This document shows, one piece after another, positions 7,893 through 19,518 of a DNA stretch of 64,000 nt. Numbering within the stretch: the stretch's first letter is position 1; each line of letters begins with the position of its first letter. The stretch spans positions 10,919-74,918 of the forward strand of contig CAZFMJ010000004.1 in assembly GCA_964520045.1 (NCBI GenBank), given 5' to 3'. Under the pieces are notes generated by a model. The model saw nothing but the letters and a program-made list of their open reading frames with translations. It searched no databases and was not told the origin of the DNA. A program made the translations under genes and the position numbers. The DNA comes from CAZFMJ01 sp964520045. Lineage in GTDB: Bacteria; Elusimicrobiota; Elusimicrobia; Elusimicrobiales; CAZFMJ01.

Positions 7893-8604
7893 TGGACTGT
7901 ATCTCCTTGAGAATCCTTTCCGCCGCGGACGCGGGGTCGGGCGTATCTATTATCGGACGCCCCACTACCGCAAAATCCACTTTAAGACTTGCCGCTTCGC
8001 CCGGAGTCATAGTGCGTTTCTGGTCATGAGTCTGCATTTTCGCCGGTCTTATGCCGGGCGTGATAAGATGAACTCTTTCTCCGAATTTGCTCCTGAGCAT
8101 TTTTGCCTCATGGCCGGAGCAGACTATGCCTTCAATGTTATGCGACACGCCGAGTTTTGCCAAATGAAGAACGGTCTCCTGCATGGAATGCTTATAGTAA
8201 CCTACCGCTTCAAAATCTTTCCAGTCAAAACTGGTAAGCACCGTTATTCCCCATATTTTTGGGCGCGGATGAACAGCCATGGCCGCTTCGATCATTTTGC
8301 CTTTTCCGGCTCCGCACAAATGTATTGAAATGGCGTATGCTCCGTGTCTTCCGGCGGCGCGCACCGCTTCCTGAACCGACTGGGGAATATCGTGAAGCTT
8401 CAAATCCAGAAAGACCTCCCCCCCGTATTTGCGCACCAGCCCTATCGCTTTGGGCCCCTCTGAGGTGAAAAGATTTATTCCCACTTTATAATATTTGACG
8501 ATGTTCTTCAGGTCTTTAAGCAGAAGCTCCGCCGAACGCAGACTGCCCACATCCAAAGCTACCATAAGTTCTGTTTTTTTCTTTTTTAAAGGTTTCACAG
8601 TCAT
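7885..8604 (-). CDS. pyrF: Orotidine 5'-phosphate decarboxylase
   Basis: A 239-residue protein that converts OMP to UMP, the last step of the pathway. The catalytic DxKxxD array is visible as D67, K69 and D72 in FLDLKLHDIP. The phosphate-binding segments LITPGIRP and VVGRPI are near the C-terminus. A strong ribosome-binding site (AAGGAGTCTGAAT) precedes the ATG, which supports this start. It lies between pyrD (80 bp upstream, with repeat DNA between) and pyrE (8-bp overlap). Confidence 0.95.
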   Translation of the reverse strand: MTVKPLKKKKTELMVALDVGSLRSAELLLKDLKNIVKYYKVGINLFTSEGPKAIGLVRKYGGEVFLDLKLHDIPQSVQEAVRAAGRHGAYAISIHLCGAGKGKMIEAAMAVHPRPKIWGITVLTSFDWKDFEAVGYYKHSMQETVLHLAKLGVSHNIEGIVCSGHEAKMLRSKFGERVHLITPGIRPAKMQTHDQKRTMTPGEAASLKVDFAVVGRPIIDTPDPASAAERILKEIQSNG

Positions 8605-8631
8605 ATTCAGACTCCTTTCTTCCCCGTTTTC

Positions 8632-8692
8632 CCACTATATGCTATCTGCTGTCTACTATATACTGTCTCCTGATATACTATCTACTATCCGC
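8632..8692. repeat. Heptamer repeat (CTATCTA type) reaching into the pyrD stop codon
   Basis: Tandem degenerate 7-mers (ACTATAT, GCTATCT, GCTGTCT, ACTATAT, ACTGTCT) fill the pyrF-pyrD gap. On the minus strand the sequence GGATAGTAGATAGT supplies the last glycine and the TAG stop of pyrD. Confidence 0.75.
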
Positions 8693-9698
8693 TGCCCTTA
8701 GCAAGCGTTGTGAGAATATTTTTTATCAAAAAGGGCCCTTCATAAATCAGTCCGGTATAAACCTGCACAAGATCCGCTCCCATGGAAAGCTTGCGCTTGG
8801 CGCAAACGCCGCTAAAAATGCCGCCGCACCCTATTATCGGTATTTTTCCTCCGGCGATTTTTGCGGTTTTTGCCAGAATGCCGTCTGAAAGTTCGCGCAG
8901 CGGCCTGCCGCTTAATCCGCCTTCCTGCCTGCGCCAATGCTCCTCAAGCCCTTCTCTGGAAAGAGTGGTATTGGCGGCGATAATTCCAGCGCCGTACCGC
9001 ACCGCGGTATGAACCGCCGTTTCAAGGCAGTCTTCGGCCAAATCAGGCGCGATTTTCACAAAAACAGGCTTTCCGCCCGCAGCCGCAAGCACTTCATCCA
9101 AAAGTTTTTTCAGTCTTTCCGGCTCATGCAGAGAGCGCAGACCGGCGGTATTGGGAGAACTTATATTAACTGCGATATAATCGGCGTAATCTTTCAGGAT
9201 TTTTACCGCGGCCGCATAATTTTGCGGCGCATCATCCAGACCGCAGTCGGCGTTTTTCCCTATATTTATGCCCAACGGTATTCCCGGCAGGCCGCGCTTT
9301 TCAAGATTTTTAGCGGCTTGTTCCGCTCCGATATTATTAAAACCCATCCTGTTTAAAATAGCTTCATGTTTAACAAGACGGAACAGCCTGGGCCTTAAAT
9401 TTCCGGGCTGAGGCCTGAGAGTTATAGTCCCCAGCTCCACGAATCCGAAACCAAGACAGGCAAGAGCGAAAGGCACCCTGCAGTCTTTGTCATAGCCGGC
9501 CGCAAGGCCTACCGGATTTTTAAACTTTATACCTGCGACCGTCAACGGAATATCAGGCCCCGAAAACACCGCGGAACACAGTCCGCCCAAAACCGGCGAT
9601 TTCTGAACGATGGAAAGCAGGCTTATTACCGCAGAGTGAGCCGTCTCCGGGTCCAGCTTAAATAAAACAGGTTTTATTATCTTATAAAATGACGCCAT
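8685..9698 (-). CDS. pyrD: Dihydroorotate dehydrogenase, class 2 (quinone-linked)
   Basis: A 337-residue protein that oxidises dihydroorotate to orotate. The N-terminal FYKIIKPVLFKLDPETAH helix is the membrane-associating domain of class 2 enzymes. The FMN pocket reads NPVGLAAGYDKD. The catalytic-base serine lies in NISSPNT (residues 178-184), whereas class 1 enzymes have Cys there. The FMN phosphate site is GCGGIFSG with LVQVYTG. It should therefore be a peripheral membrane flavoenzyme passing electrons to quinone. It overlaps the end of pyrC by 17 bp. Its stop codon is part of a heptamer repeat. Confidence 0.95.
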   Translation of the reverse strand: MASFYKIIKPVLFKLDPETAHSAVISLLSIVQKSPVLGGLCSAVFSGPDIPLTVAGIKFKNPVGLAAGYDKDCRVPFALACLGFGFVELGTITLRPQPGNLRPRLFRLVKHEAILNRMGFNNIGAEQAAKNLEKRGLPGIPLGINIGKNADCGLDDAPQNYAAAVKILKDYADYIAVNISSPNTAGLRSLHEPERLKKLLDEVLAAAGGKPVFVKIAPDLAEDCLETAVHTAVRYGAGIIAANTTLSREGLEEHWRRQEGGLSGRPLRELSDGILAKTAKIAGGKIPIIGCGGIFSGVCAKRKLSMGADLVQVYTGLIYEGPFLIKNILTTLAKGSG

Positions 9699-10977
9699 CT
9701 TTCATCACAAATTTTCCGGCGACTATGCAGCAGCAGGACCTGCCGGTAAGCTTCATGCCGGTAAACGGGGAATTTTTTGATTTAGATAAAAATTTGCCGG
9801 CGGTGAACCGTTCCAGCGGATTTATTATTGTAATATCCGCGTCCATCCCGGGCTTAAGACCGCCCTTTGATTTAAGGCGCAGTATCTTCGCGGGATTTAC
9901 GCTTAACAGACGCGCCATGCCGGAAGCGGAAATTATTTTTCCATGCACAAGTTTAGTCATAACAAGAGGCAGAAGCGTCTCCAAACCTATTATGCCGAAA
10001 GGCGCTTTCAGCATTCCCTTTGCCTTGAGCCGGGCATGATGCGGAGCATGATCCGACGCCACGGCGTCTATTGTGCCGTCGGCAAGCCCGCGCAGTATAG
10101 CTATGACATCCCTTTTTGTGCGCAGGGGAGGATTCATCTTAAAATCCGCGTCCCGCCCTGAAATATCCTCCTCCGTAAGGCAAAAATAATGGGGGCAGGT
10201 CTCGGCCGTAATATTTATGCCGGCTTTTTTTGCGGTTCTGATATATTCCACGGTTTCCGCGCAGCTTACATGAGCGATATGAAGCCTTGAACCCGGCACG
10301 GCTGCCGCAAGCGCGATATTTTTTGCCGAAGATAAAATTTCGGACTGCCGCGCAATGCCGGGCAGTTTTTTTAGTTTTGAAATTTTACCTTTGTTTATCA
10401 CGCCTCCCGCGGAAAGGCTTAAGTCTTCGCAATGCTCGATAAGAGGTATTCCAAGCGCGGCGGATGCCTCAAGGGCTTTTAAAAATATCCGCTGGTCGGA
10501 CACCGGAGAGCCGTCGTCCGTGAATGCGCAGGCTCCGGCTTTCGCCATAGCCTCCATATCCGCAATTATTACTCCGCTTCTTCCCTTTGTCACACAGCCG
10601 GAAAACAGCGCGTTCACAACCGACTCCGACCGGGCGATGTTTTTCATGCGGAGTATCATTGCGGGCGAATCGGCGGGAGGATCGGTGTTAGGCATTGCGC
10701 ACAACGTGCATACTCCGCCTGCCGCGGCGGCTCTTGAACCTGTTTTAACGGTTTCGCTGTTTTCCGCTCCGGGCTGGCGCAGATGGACATGCATGTCGAT
10801 AACGCCGGGCATTACCCATTTGCCGGCGGCGTCGCAAACATGACAGCCGGCGGATGGAGTCTTAAGATTTTTTGCGCAGGCAAGTATCCTGCCGTCCTTT
10901 ACAAGAACATCGGATACAGCCTCAATTTCCCGGGACGGATCTATGACAAGCCCGTTTTTTATAAGCAGGTATTTCAT
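9682..10977 (-). CDS. pyrC: Dihydroorotase, class I
   Basis: Starting from ATG 10977 (MKYLLIKNGLVIDPS) it has 431 residues, the normal length. An ATG six bases earlier (10983) is also possible. The open frame runs further upstream to 11130, but that part is encoded by an inserted repeat element and is not protein-like. The zinc motif DMHVHLRQPG has H63 and H65. The later metal and substrate motifs are IEHCEDL, HIAHVSC and SDHAPHH. It closes carbamoyl-aspartate to dihydroorotate, step three of the pathway. The sequence type is the class I enzyme that often associates with aspartate carbamoyltransferase, and pyrB is directly upstream. Confidence 0.93.
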   Translation of the reverse strand: MKYLLIKNGLVIDPSREIEAVSDVLVKDGRILACAKNLKTPSAGCHVCDAAGKWVMPGVIDMHVHLRQPGAENSETVKTGSRAAAAGGVCTLCAMPNTDPPADSPAMILRMKNIARSESVVNALFSGCVTKGRSGVIIADMEAMAKAGACAFTDDGSPVSDQRIFLKALEASAALGIPLIEHCEDLSLSAGGVINKGKISKLKKLPGIARQSEILSSAKNIALAAAVPGSRLHIAHVSCAETVEYIRTAKKAGINITAETCPHYFCLTEEDISGRDADFKMNPPLRTKRDVIAILRGLADGTIDAVASDHAPHHARLKAKGMLKAPFGIIGLETLLPLVMTKLVHGKIISASGMARLLSVNPAKILRLKSKGGLKPGMDADITIINPLERFTAGKFLSKSKNSPFTGMKLTGRSCCCIVAGKFVMKDGVIL

Positions 10978-11009
10978 GCCCATTCTTCTATGCCAAAAAA
11001 TATATTTCT

Positions 11010-11142
11010 TTAACCTGAAAAATGCAATTACGCCCTCACCTTTTATCCTCTCCCCGAGGGAGAGGGCGGGGAGAGGGGGATGCATAAAAAAATTCAGCTT
11101 TTTGATACGATAAACATGTTTCAACTGCAACTTTCAGGTTAA
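11010..11142. mobile_element. 133-bp MITE-like element with 17-bp terminal inverted repeats
   Basis: TTAACCTGAAAAATGCA (11010-11026) and TGCAACTTTCAGGTTAA (11126-11142) are inverted copies matching at 15 of 17 positions. Inside, CCTCTCCCC and GGGGAGAGG form a second 9-bp inverted repeat around GAGGGAGAGGGC. There is no coding capacity, so it would be non-autonomous. It fills the pyrB-pyrC gap, beginning 33 bp before the pyrC start and ending 7 bp after the pyrB stop. It may fold as a strong hairpin in the operon mRNA. Confidence 0.5.
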
Positions 11143-11148
11143 TATAAA

Positions 11149-12219
11149 TCAATAGTCAAGAATTTTATTTTCCACCCTGAATATCACCGAGATAAGCGCC
11201 GCCCTGCTCCACATCCCGTTTCTTTCCTGCCTCCAGTACATGGCGCGGTCGTCTTTATCGACTTCCGTTTCTATTTCATGCCGCCTGGGCAGGGGATGCA
11301 TTATTATGCAGTTCTTCTTGATTATCTTAAGATGCTCCGCCTTGAAATAAAACTTTGAATAATCCACTTTTTTGGAGTCTCCGGACACCGCATCGTGTTC
11401 ATCCTGAATGCGGGTCATATATACGGCGTCCGCCTCCGGCAGGACAGCCTCAAAATCCTGCGTCTCGCGGTATGAAATATTATGCCTGTCCAGGAATTCT
11501 ATGATATCCCTTTCTATGCTGAATTCTTCGGGCGCGGCATACAGTAATTTTACGTCTTTATAATTCTTCATCAGGTAAGACAGAGACCGCACCGTCCTGC
11601 CGCGTTTTAAATCCCCAGCCATGACTATTGTTTTTCCGTCTATGCCGTCTTTGAACGACTTGTCCAGCGTATACATGTCCAACAGGGCCTGCGTAGGGTG
11701 CTGGTCCTTGCCCGAGCCTCCGTTTATGATAGGCACGGGCCGCTTTGCCGTATTCATGTACCATGCGGTCTTTTCAACAAACCCCGCCGCCGGATGCCGC
11801 ATTATTATGAGGTCCACATAGCTGGAAAAGGTGCGCACGGTGTCCTCGGGAGACTCCCCCTTTATCTCCGAAGAAGTGCTTGTGTCTCTTATTTCGGAAG
11901 TCTTAAGCCCGAGTATGTGGCAGGCGTTCAAAAAAGACAGGAACGTCCTGGTGGACGGCTGGACAAAATACAGCATGGCGCGCTTATGCGAAAGCAGGGA
12001 AGAGGCATAATCGCTTCCTTTCTTGGTTTTTGTCATTAGACGCAGTTTATTGGCTATCTTAAAAATCCTCTCCAGCAGAGGCCTGTCGAACTGCTGGGAA
12101 AAAAGACAGTCGTAAATGCATCCTTCTTTTGCAAAAAACTGAAGTTTTTTTGAAATCTCCAGTTTATAGAACTCATCCCAGTTTTTAGGTATGCCTGTCA
12201 TCTGCAAAGTTCTTTCCAT
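11149..12219 (-). CDS. pyrB: Aspartate carbamoyltransferase, catalytic chain with N-terminal extension
   Basis: From ATG 12219 it has 356 residues. This start has a strong GAGGAGG ribosome-binding site; the longer open frame upstream is repeat DNA. The carbamoyl-phosphate motif PSTRTFLSF is at S89-T92, SGKDQHPTQALLD is the HPTQ motif, and MHPLPRRHEIETEVD is near the C-terminus. The STRT motif sits about 37 residues later than in E. coli PyrB, so the N-terminal 70 residues (including CIYDCLFSQQFDRP) are an extension or a replaced first strand. It catalyses the committed step of pyrimidine synthesis. No pyrI regulatory-chain gene is present in the window. Confidence 0.92.
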   Translation of the reverse strand: MERTLQMTGIPKNWDEFYKLEISKKLQFFAKEGCIYDCLFSQQFDRPLLERIFKIANKLRLMTKTKKGSDYASSLLSHKRAMLYFVQPSTRTFLSFLNACHILGLKTSEIRDTSTSSEIKGESPEDTVRTFSSYVDLIIMRHPAAGFVEKTAWYMNTAKRPVPIINGGSGKDQHPTQALLDMYTLDKSFKDGIDGKTIVMAGDLKRGRTVRSLSYLMKNYKDVKLLYAAPEEFSIERDIIEFLDRHNISYRETQDFEAVLPEADAVYMTRIQDEHDAVSGDSKKVDYSKFYFKAEHLKIIKKNCIIMHPLPRRHEIETEVDKDDRAMYWRQERNGMWSRAALISVIFRVENKILDY

Positions 12220-12260
12220 TTTTCTCCTCCTCTTTAATATTTCCGCGTTGTCAAACATTG

Positions 12261-12360
12261 ACCACGGAGACACTGGAACTGAAATACACGGAGACACCGA
12301 AAACAATTAATCCCAAACTTCCCGTTCCGTGTCTCTTAACCTCCGTGTTTCCGTGTTTTT
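12261..12360. repeat. CACGGAGACAC-type inverted repeat at the end of the MFS gene
   Basis: CCACGGAGACAC (from 12262) and TACACGGAGACACC form one arm. The opposed arm reads CGTGTCTCTTAACCTCCGTG and then TTTCCGTGTTTTTC. The second arm lies inside the MFS reading frame and encodes its last residues (NTETRRLRDTEREV). This family differs in sequence from the GGTAGAC type. Confidence 0.65.
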
Positions 12361-13749
12361 CATTTTATTTCCGGCATTACCGATATTTCCTCTCGCTAAT
12401 GAAGCGAATATTCCCAAAAAGCAGACAGCTGAGAAAAGAACAAGAGCGGCCTTAAAGCCTTTCATAAACAGCGTTATATTTTCCGCGCCTATCCTCAAAT
12501 CACCCATATAAACCGAAAAGACCATGGTGGCCGCCGCAATGCTGAACGTCTGCCCCAGCACGCGCATGGACGACAGCGCCGCGGAAGCGATTGAATAATT
12601 CCGTTTTTCCACCGATGCCATAACGGCATTTGTGTTGGGGGAAGCGAACAGCCCGAATCCGGCTCCAAGAATTATCAAAAGCATTATAATCCCAATTATA
12701 CCGGTCTGCCCGTCTATAAATGCAAGTCCCGCCAGCCCCGCGACCGTAACGGCCATGCCCCACGACGCTATTACGCGCGGCTGTATTCTATCCGAAAGCC
12801 TTCCGGCAAAAGGCGAAACCGCGGCCATCATAAGCGGCTGCGCCATAAGAATAATCCCGGCTTCCTGCACCGGCATGCCTTTTACATACTGCAGATACAG
12901 GCTCATCAGGAAGGTTACCGCAAAAGTGGCGCTGTAGTTTATAAGCGCGGCAAGATTTGAAAAGGCAAAGACCGCATTGCCGGCAAAAAGCCTCATATCC
13001 ATCACCGGATTCTGAGCTTTGAGCTCGGATATACAGAACACCGCTATACCCGCTATGCCCAAAACAGCATACGCCGCTCCGGCGAAAGAAGACAGAAAGG
13101 AAAAGCCGTGAATAAAACTGCATATTGAAACCGCGTAAATAACCGAGCCCGCAAAATCGAACTTTGTTTCAGCCTGCCGGGGAACCGTTTTTTCAAGCTT
13201 CAACCCGGCAAGAAGCGCTCCGGCAAATCCCAGAATGCCGGTAGCGATAAATACGCTTCTCCAGCCTAAATGAGCGCAAAACAACCCTCCGGCCAAAGGC
13301 CCGGCTGAAAGACCGATATACACGGCGGCCGTGTTTATTCCTATATATTTCCCCAGTTCATTACGGGGAAAGGTATGCGCAAGTATGGCCATTCCGGTGC
13401 TGAACATCATGGCTCCTCCCAGCCCCTGCGCCGCGCGCATGGTTATGAGCCAGCTTACGGAAGGAGCCGCCGCGGATAAAAGAGCGCCAGCGGCGAAAAC
13501 TCCCATACCCAGAGTGAATACCCCTTTTGTGCCGCGCATATCCGCCAGCTTTCCGAAAGGAAGCATTAGAGCCGCCGCCGCGACAAGAAATGCCATGCCG
13601 AAACGGCCCAGAAGCACCGCGCTCATGCCGAATTCTTCGGCTATAAGCGGCATAGCCACATTAACGGATGATATTGCGAAAGGTGAAATAAACGAACTGA
13701 ATATTACCGCGATAAGCACTGCCTGTCTGCTGCGGATTAATTCCTGCAT
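12307..13749 (-). CDS. MFS transporter, DHA2/EmrB-QacA type
   Basis: A 480-residue protein with about 14 hydrophobic segments, as in the drug:H+ antiporter-2 family. The signature GKLADMRGTKGVF (loop 2-3) is clear, and MRAAQGLGGAMMFSTGMAIL (helix 4) matches motif C-like wording. It probably exports a drug or small metabolite by proton exchange; the substrate is unknown. The last 16 or so residues are hydrophilic and encoded by an intergenic-type repeat, so the original protein probably ended just after the last helix. It lies first in the minus-strand pyrimidine gene run, 87 bp before pyrB. No ribosome-binding site precedes the ATG. Confidence 0.85.
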   Translation of the reverse strand: MQELIRSRQAVLIAVIFSSFISPFAISSVNVAMPLIAEEFGMSAVLLGRFGMAFLVAAAALMLPFGKLADMRGTKGVFTLGMGVFAAGALLSAAAPSVSWLITMRAAQGLGGAMMFSTGMAILAHTFPRNELGKYIGINTAAVYIGLSAGPLAGGLFCAHLGWRSVFIATGILGFAGALLAGLKLEKTVPRQAETKFDFAGSVIYAVSICSFIHGFSFLSSFAGAAYAVLGIAGIAVFCISELKAQNPVMDMRLFAGNAVFAFSNLAALINYSATFAVTFLMSLYLQYVKGMPVQEAGIILMAQPLMMAAVSPFAGRLSDRIQPRVIASWGMAVTVAGLAGLAFIDGQTGIIGIIMLLIILGAGFGLFASPNTNAVMASVEKRNYSIASAALSSMRVLGQTFSIAAATMVFSVYMGDLRIGAENITLFMKGFKAALVLFSAVCFLGIFASLARGNIGNAGNKMKNTETRRLRDTEREVWD

Positions 13750-13756
13750 TAATCAT

Positions 13757-13786
13757 ATATTAGAAAATATTGTCCGAATAATCCAA
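13757..13786 (-). promoter_or_regulatory. Candidate promoter for the MFS gene and pyrimidine run
   Basis: On the minus strand, TTGGAT (13786-13781), an 18-bp spacer and TAATAT (13762-13757) make a reasonable sigma-70-like pair. The -10 ends 7 nt before the ATG, so the transcript would be nearly leaderless, which fits the missing ribosome-binding site. Confidence 0.35.
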
Positions 13787-13815
13787 AATCACGACTATTG
13801 CGCCTATCCGGCGTT

Positions 13816-13845
13816 TTTACAGAGCCGATTGTTTTTTGGTATCAT
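13816..13845 (+). promoter_or_regulatory. Promoter for nusB-ligA-purH
   Basis: TTTACA (13816-13821, five of six -35 bases), an 18-bp spacer and TATCAT (13840-13845) preceded by TGG as an extended -10. The start codon of nusB is 26 bp further on. Confidence 0.5.
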
Positions 13846-13871
13846 GAAGTACTTAGTTCTTTTTAACCTAC

Positions 13872-17808
<3,937 letters not shown>

Positions 17809-17824
17809 AAAATATAAAAGTATT

Positions 17825-19369
17825 TTATTTTTCGGAAGAAATGCGCATAGGAAGAGTTTCAAGACAGCGCGACACGAACATATCGACCTCGTATCCGAGA
17901 GGCGCTTTTCTAATGCGCTCCCACAAACCCCGGGCAAGCTGGAAGATAAAATTAACACCCGCGTTTTTAGTGGAAATGCTTTCGCGGATTATACTCTGCT
18001 CGGCCTGCCATATCTCCGCCCGCCCGCTCACATCCCAAAGACGCATACCGCCGGCCACTTTGCGCTTATTATAAACGCCGAGCGGAACTTCGCTGAACTC
18101 CGTTATATTGCCGAATACCATGCGGCCGGCGCCAAGCCAGCCGGCCATATCAGCCGGTTTGGCGGCCTTAAGCTGTCCCCCCTGGCTGAAGCCGTGACCG
18201 CGCAAAACAGCGTCCGTTTCTTCAAGCGGAACTACGCCGTACCCGCCTCTTTTTAACGATTCATATACCAGACGCCTTATCAATACCGGGCCGTCTATGC
18301 TTGAGGTCTCGTCCGAAAACGGCAATACGGCGATTTTTTCCCCGAACCAGTTTACAGCCGTGCCGGAACCGGTTTTAATTTCCGCCTGCGCTTTTGAAAT
18401 ATCAGAAACAATGCCGTTCCAGTCAACGGGCGGGACATCTTTCGCTAAAACCGCCTCCTGCTTTGATCTTTCGAAAAATGCGGAAGCGCGTAAATAATCC
18501 TTTCGGTATTCGGCATACACTCCCATATTAAAATTGTCTCTCCAGTCCCCAGAGCCGGAAGATATTCTGGCCGACCATATTTTTTCCGCTTCTTCCCACT
18601 TTTTGCGCCGGGCGAATTTCCATGCCTGCTTTGAATCCTTATGATCATTTCTTTTAAAAACCGGCCTGAGCCTTATCGCGCGCGGAGAGTAAAACCGCCC
18701 TGCTATTTTTTGGGAGGCGGCAGCAAACAGATTTTTTTCATTGCTTTCATACCAATCGTCAATTTCGCCGCCGGAGCCGGTCTGCTGTCCAAAAAAAGAA
18801 AAAACGTCATTATACCCATCGATAATCCTGCCGTCCGGAAACGAAGATAAAGACACAGACGCGCGCATTTCTGCGGCATAAAACACTAATTTGGAAGCCG
18901 CTTCCCGCAATCCGCCGTTTTTGTCTCTTATTACTATATTTCTTTCTTTTTCAGCGCGGTCCAGCGACGGAACATCTATTTTTATGCGCAGTATGCCTGA
19001 AGGATTAATTTCAGAAAGAAAAGGATCCGGCGCAGAACCGCCCCGCGCGACCCTGTAAGCCGCCACTCCGGCTCCGGCGTCTTCAAGCTCCCGCGCCAGC
19101 TGAGCGGCAAAACGCGACGGCTCAAACCTGAAACTTTCGCCGATCTTAACCCCGCCGGATAATACCGAGGCGGACCCGCCTTTCAAATTTAAATCTATGC
19201 TTCTGCCGGAACCGGGTGGAGCTTCCACAATAATATAGACGTTCCTCAAAACAGCCGCACGTTCATTGCCGGCGGAAAGATCATAGGGAATGCGGACATA
19301 ATAATTCCCCGCGCATCCGCAAAAAAGCGCCGCCGATATAATTACCGCTATTTTTTTAGTAATTAACAT
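17825..19369 (-). CDS. Lipoprotein with C-terminal GNA1162/DUF799-like domain
   Basis: I place the start at ATG 19369 (MLITKKIAVIISAAL), 514 residues. The longer open frame upstream is encoded by a heptamer repeat. The N-terminus is a lipoprotein signal with candidate lipid-bearing C19 (LFCGC). Residues about 250-310 are alpha-helical and TPR-like (AWKFARRKKWEEAEKIW, DYLRASAFFERSKQ). Residues about 345-510 match the GNA1162/DUF799 type: IAVLPFSDETSSIDGP, RRLVYESLKRGGYGVVPLEE, MAGWLGAGRMVFGNITEF. Such lipoproteins are found beside CsgG-like or trafficking systems; the role here is unknown. It is convergent with purH. Confidence 0.7.
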   Translation of the reverse strand: MLITKKIAVIISAALFCGCAGNYYVRIPYDLSAGNERAAVLRNVYIIVEAPPGSGRSIDLNLKGGSASVLSGGVKIGESFRFEPSRFAAQLARELEDAGAGVAAYRVARGGSAPDPFLSEINPSGILRIKIDVPSLDRAEKERNIVIRDKNGGLREAASKLVFYAAEMRASVSLSSFPDGRIIDGYNDVFSFFGQQTGSGGEIDDWYESNEKNLFAAASQKIAGRFYSPRAIRLRPVFKRNDHKDSKQAWKFARRKKWEEAEKIWSARISSGSGDWRDNFNMGVYAEYRKDYLRASAFFERSKQEAVLAKDVPPVDWNGIVSDISKAQAEIKTGSGTAVNWFGEKIAVLPFSDETSSIDGPVLIRRLVYESLKRGGYGVVPLEETDAVLRGHGFSQGGQLKAAKPADMAGWLGAGRMVFGNITEFSEVPLGVYNKRKVAGGMRLWDVSGRAEIWQAEQSIIRESISTKNAGVNFIFQLARGLWERIRKAPLGYEVDMFVSRCLETLPMRISSEK

Positions 19370-19375
19370 TTTTAA

Positions 19376-19518
19376 AAAAGGTAAATGGGAGAATATAGAA
19401 GGTAGATGGAAAGGAAAAGACAAAAAACAAATCCTTTTTTTATTTAGTTTAAAACTTGCTTCTTTTAAGGATTGCTTTGGCAGCCCAGCCGTCTAGCTGC
19501 CTCGCTGTCCAGCTGTCT
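19376..19518. repeat. Heptamer repeat with a shared TTTTAAGGATTG core, before the lipoprotein gene
   Basis: GGTAAATGGGAG and AGAAGGTAGATGG (19380-19410) are GGTAGAC-type units. TTGCTTCTTTTAAGGATTGC (19457-19476) recurs almost exactly near 52500 inside another copy. CAGCCCAGCCGTCTAGCTGC (19481-19500) and the following CTCGCTGTCCAGCTGTC are CTGGTGA/CAGCTGG-type units, ending at the kbl stop codon. Confidence 0.7.

Noticed and set aside
10978..11130. Upstream extension of pyrC (about 50 residues)
   Set aside because: The extension is encoded by the 133-bp inverted-repeat element; the dihydroorotase fold starts at MKYLLIKNGL.
12220..12306. Upstream extension of pyrB
   Set aside because: It translates CACGGAGACAC-type repeat DNA; a strong ribosome-binding site marks ATG 12219.
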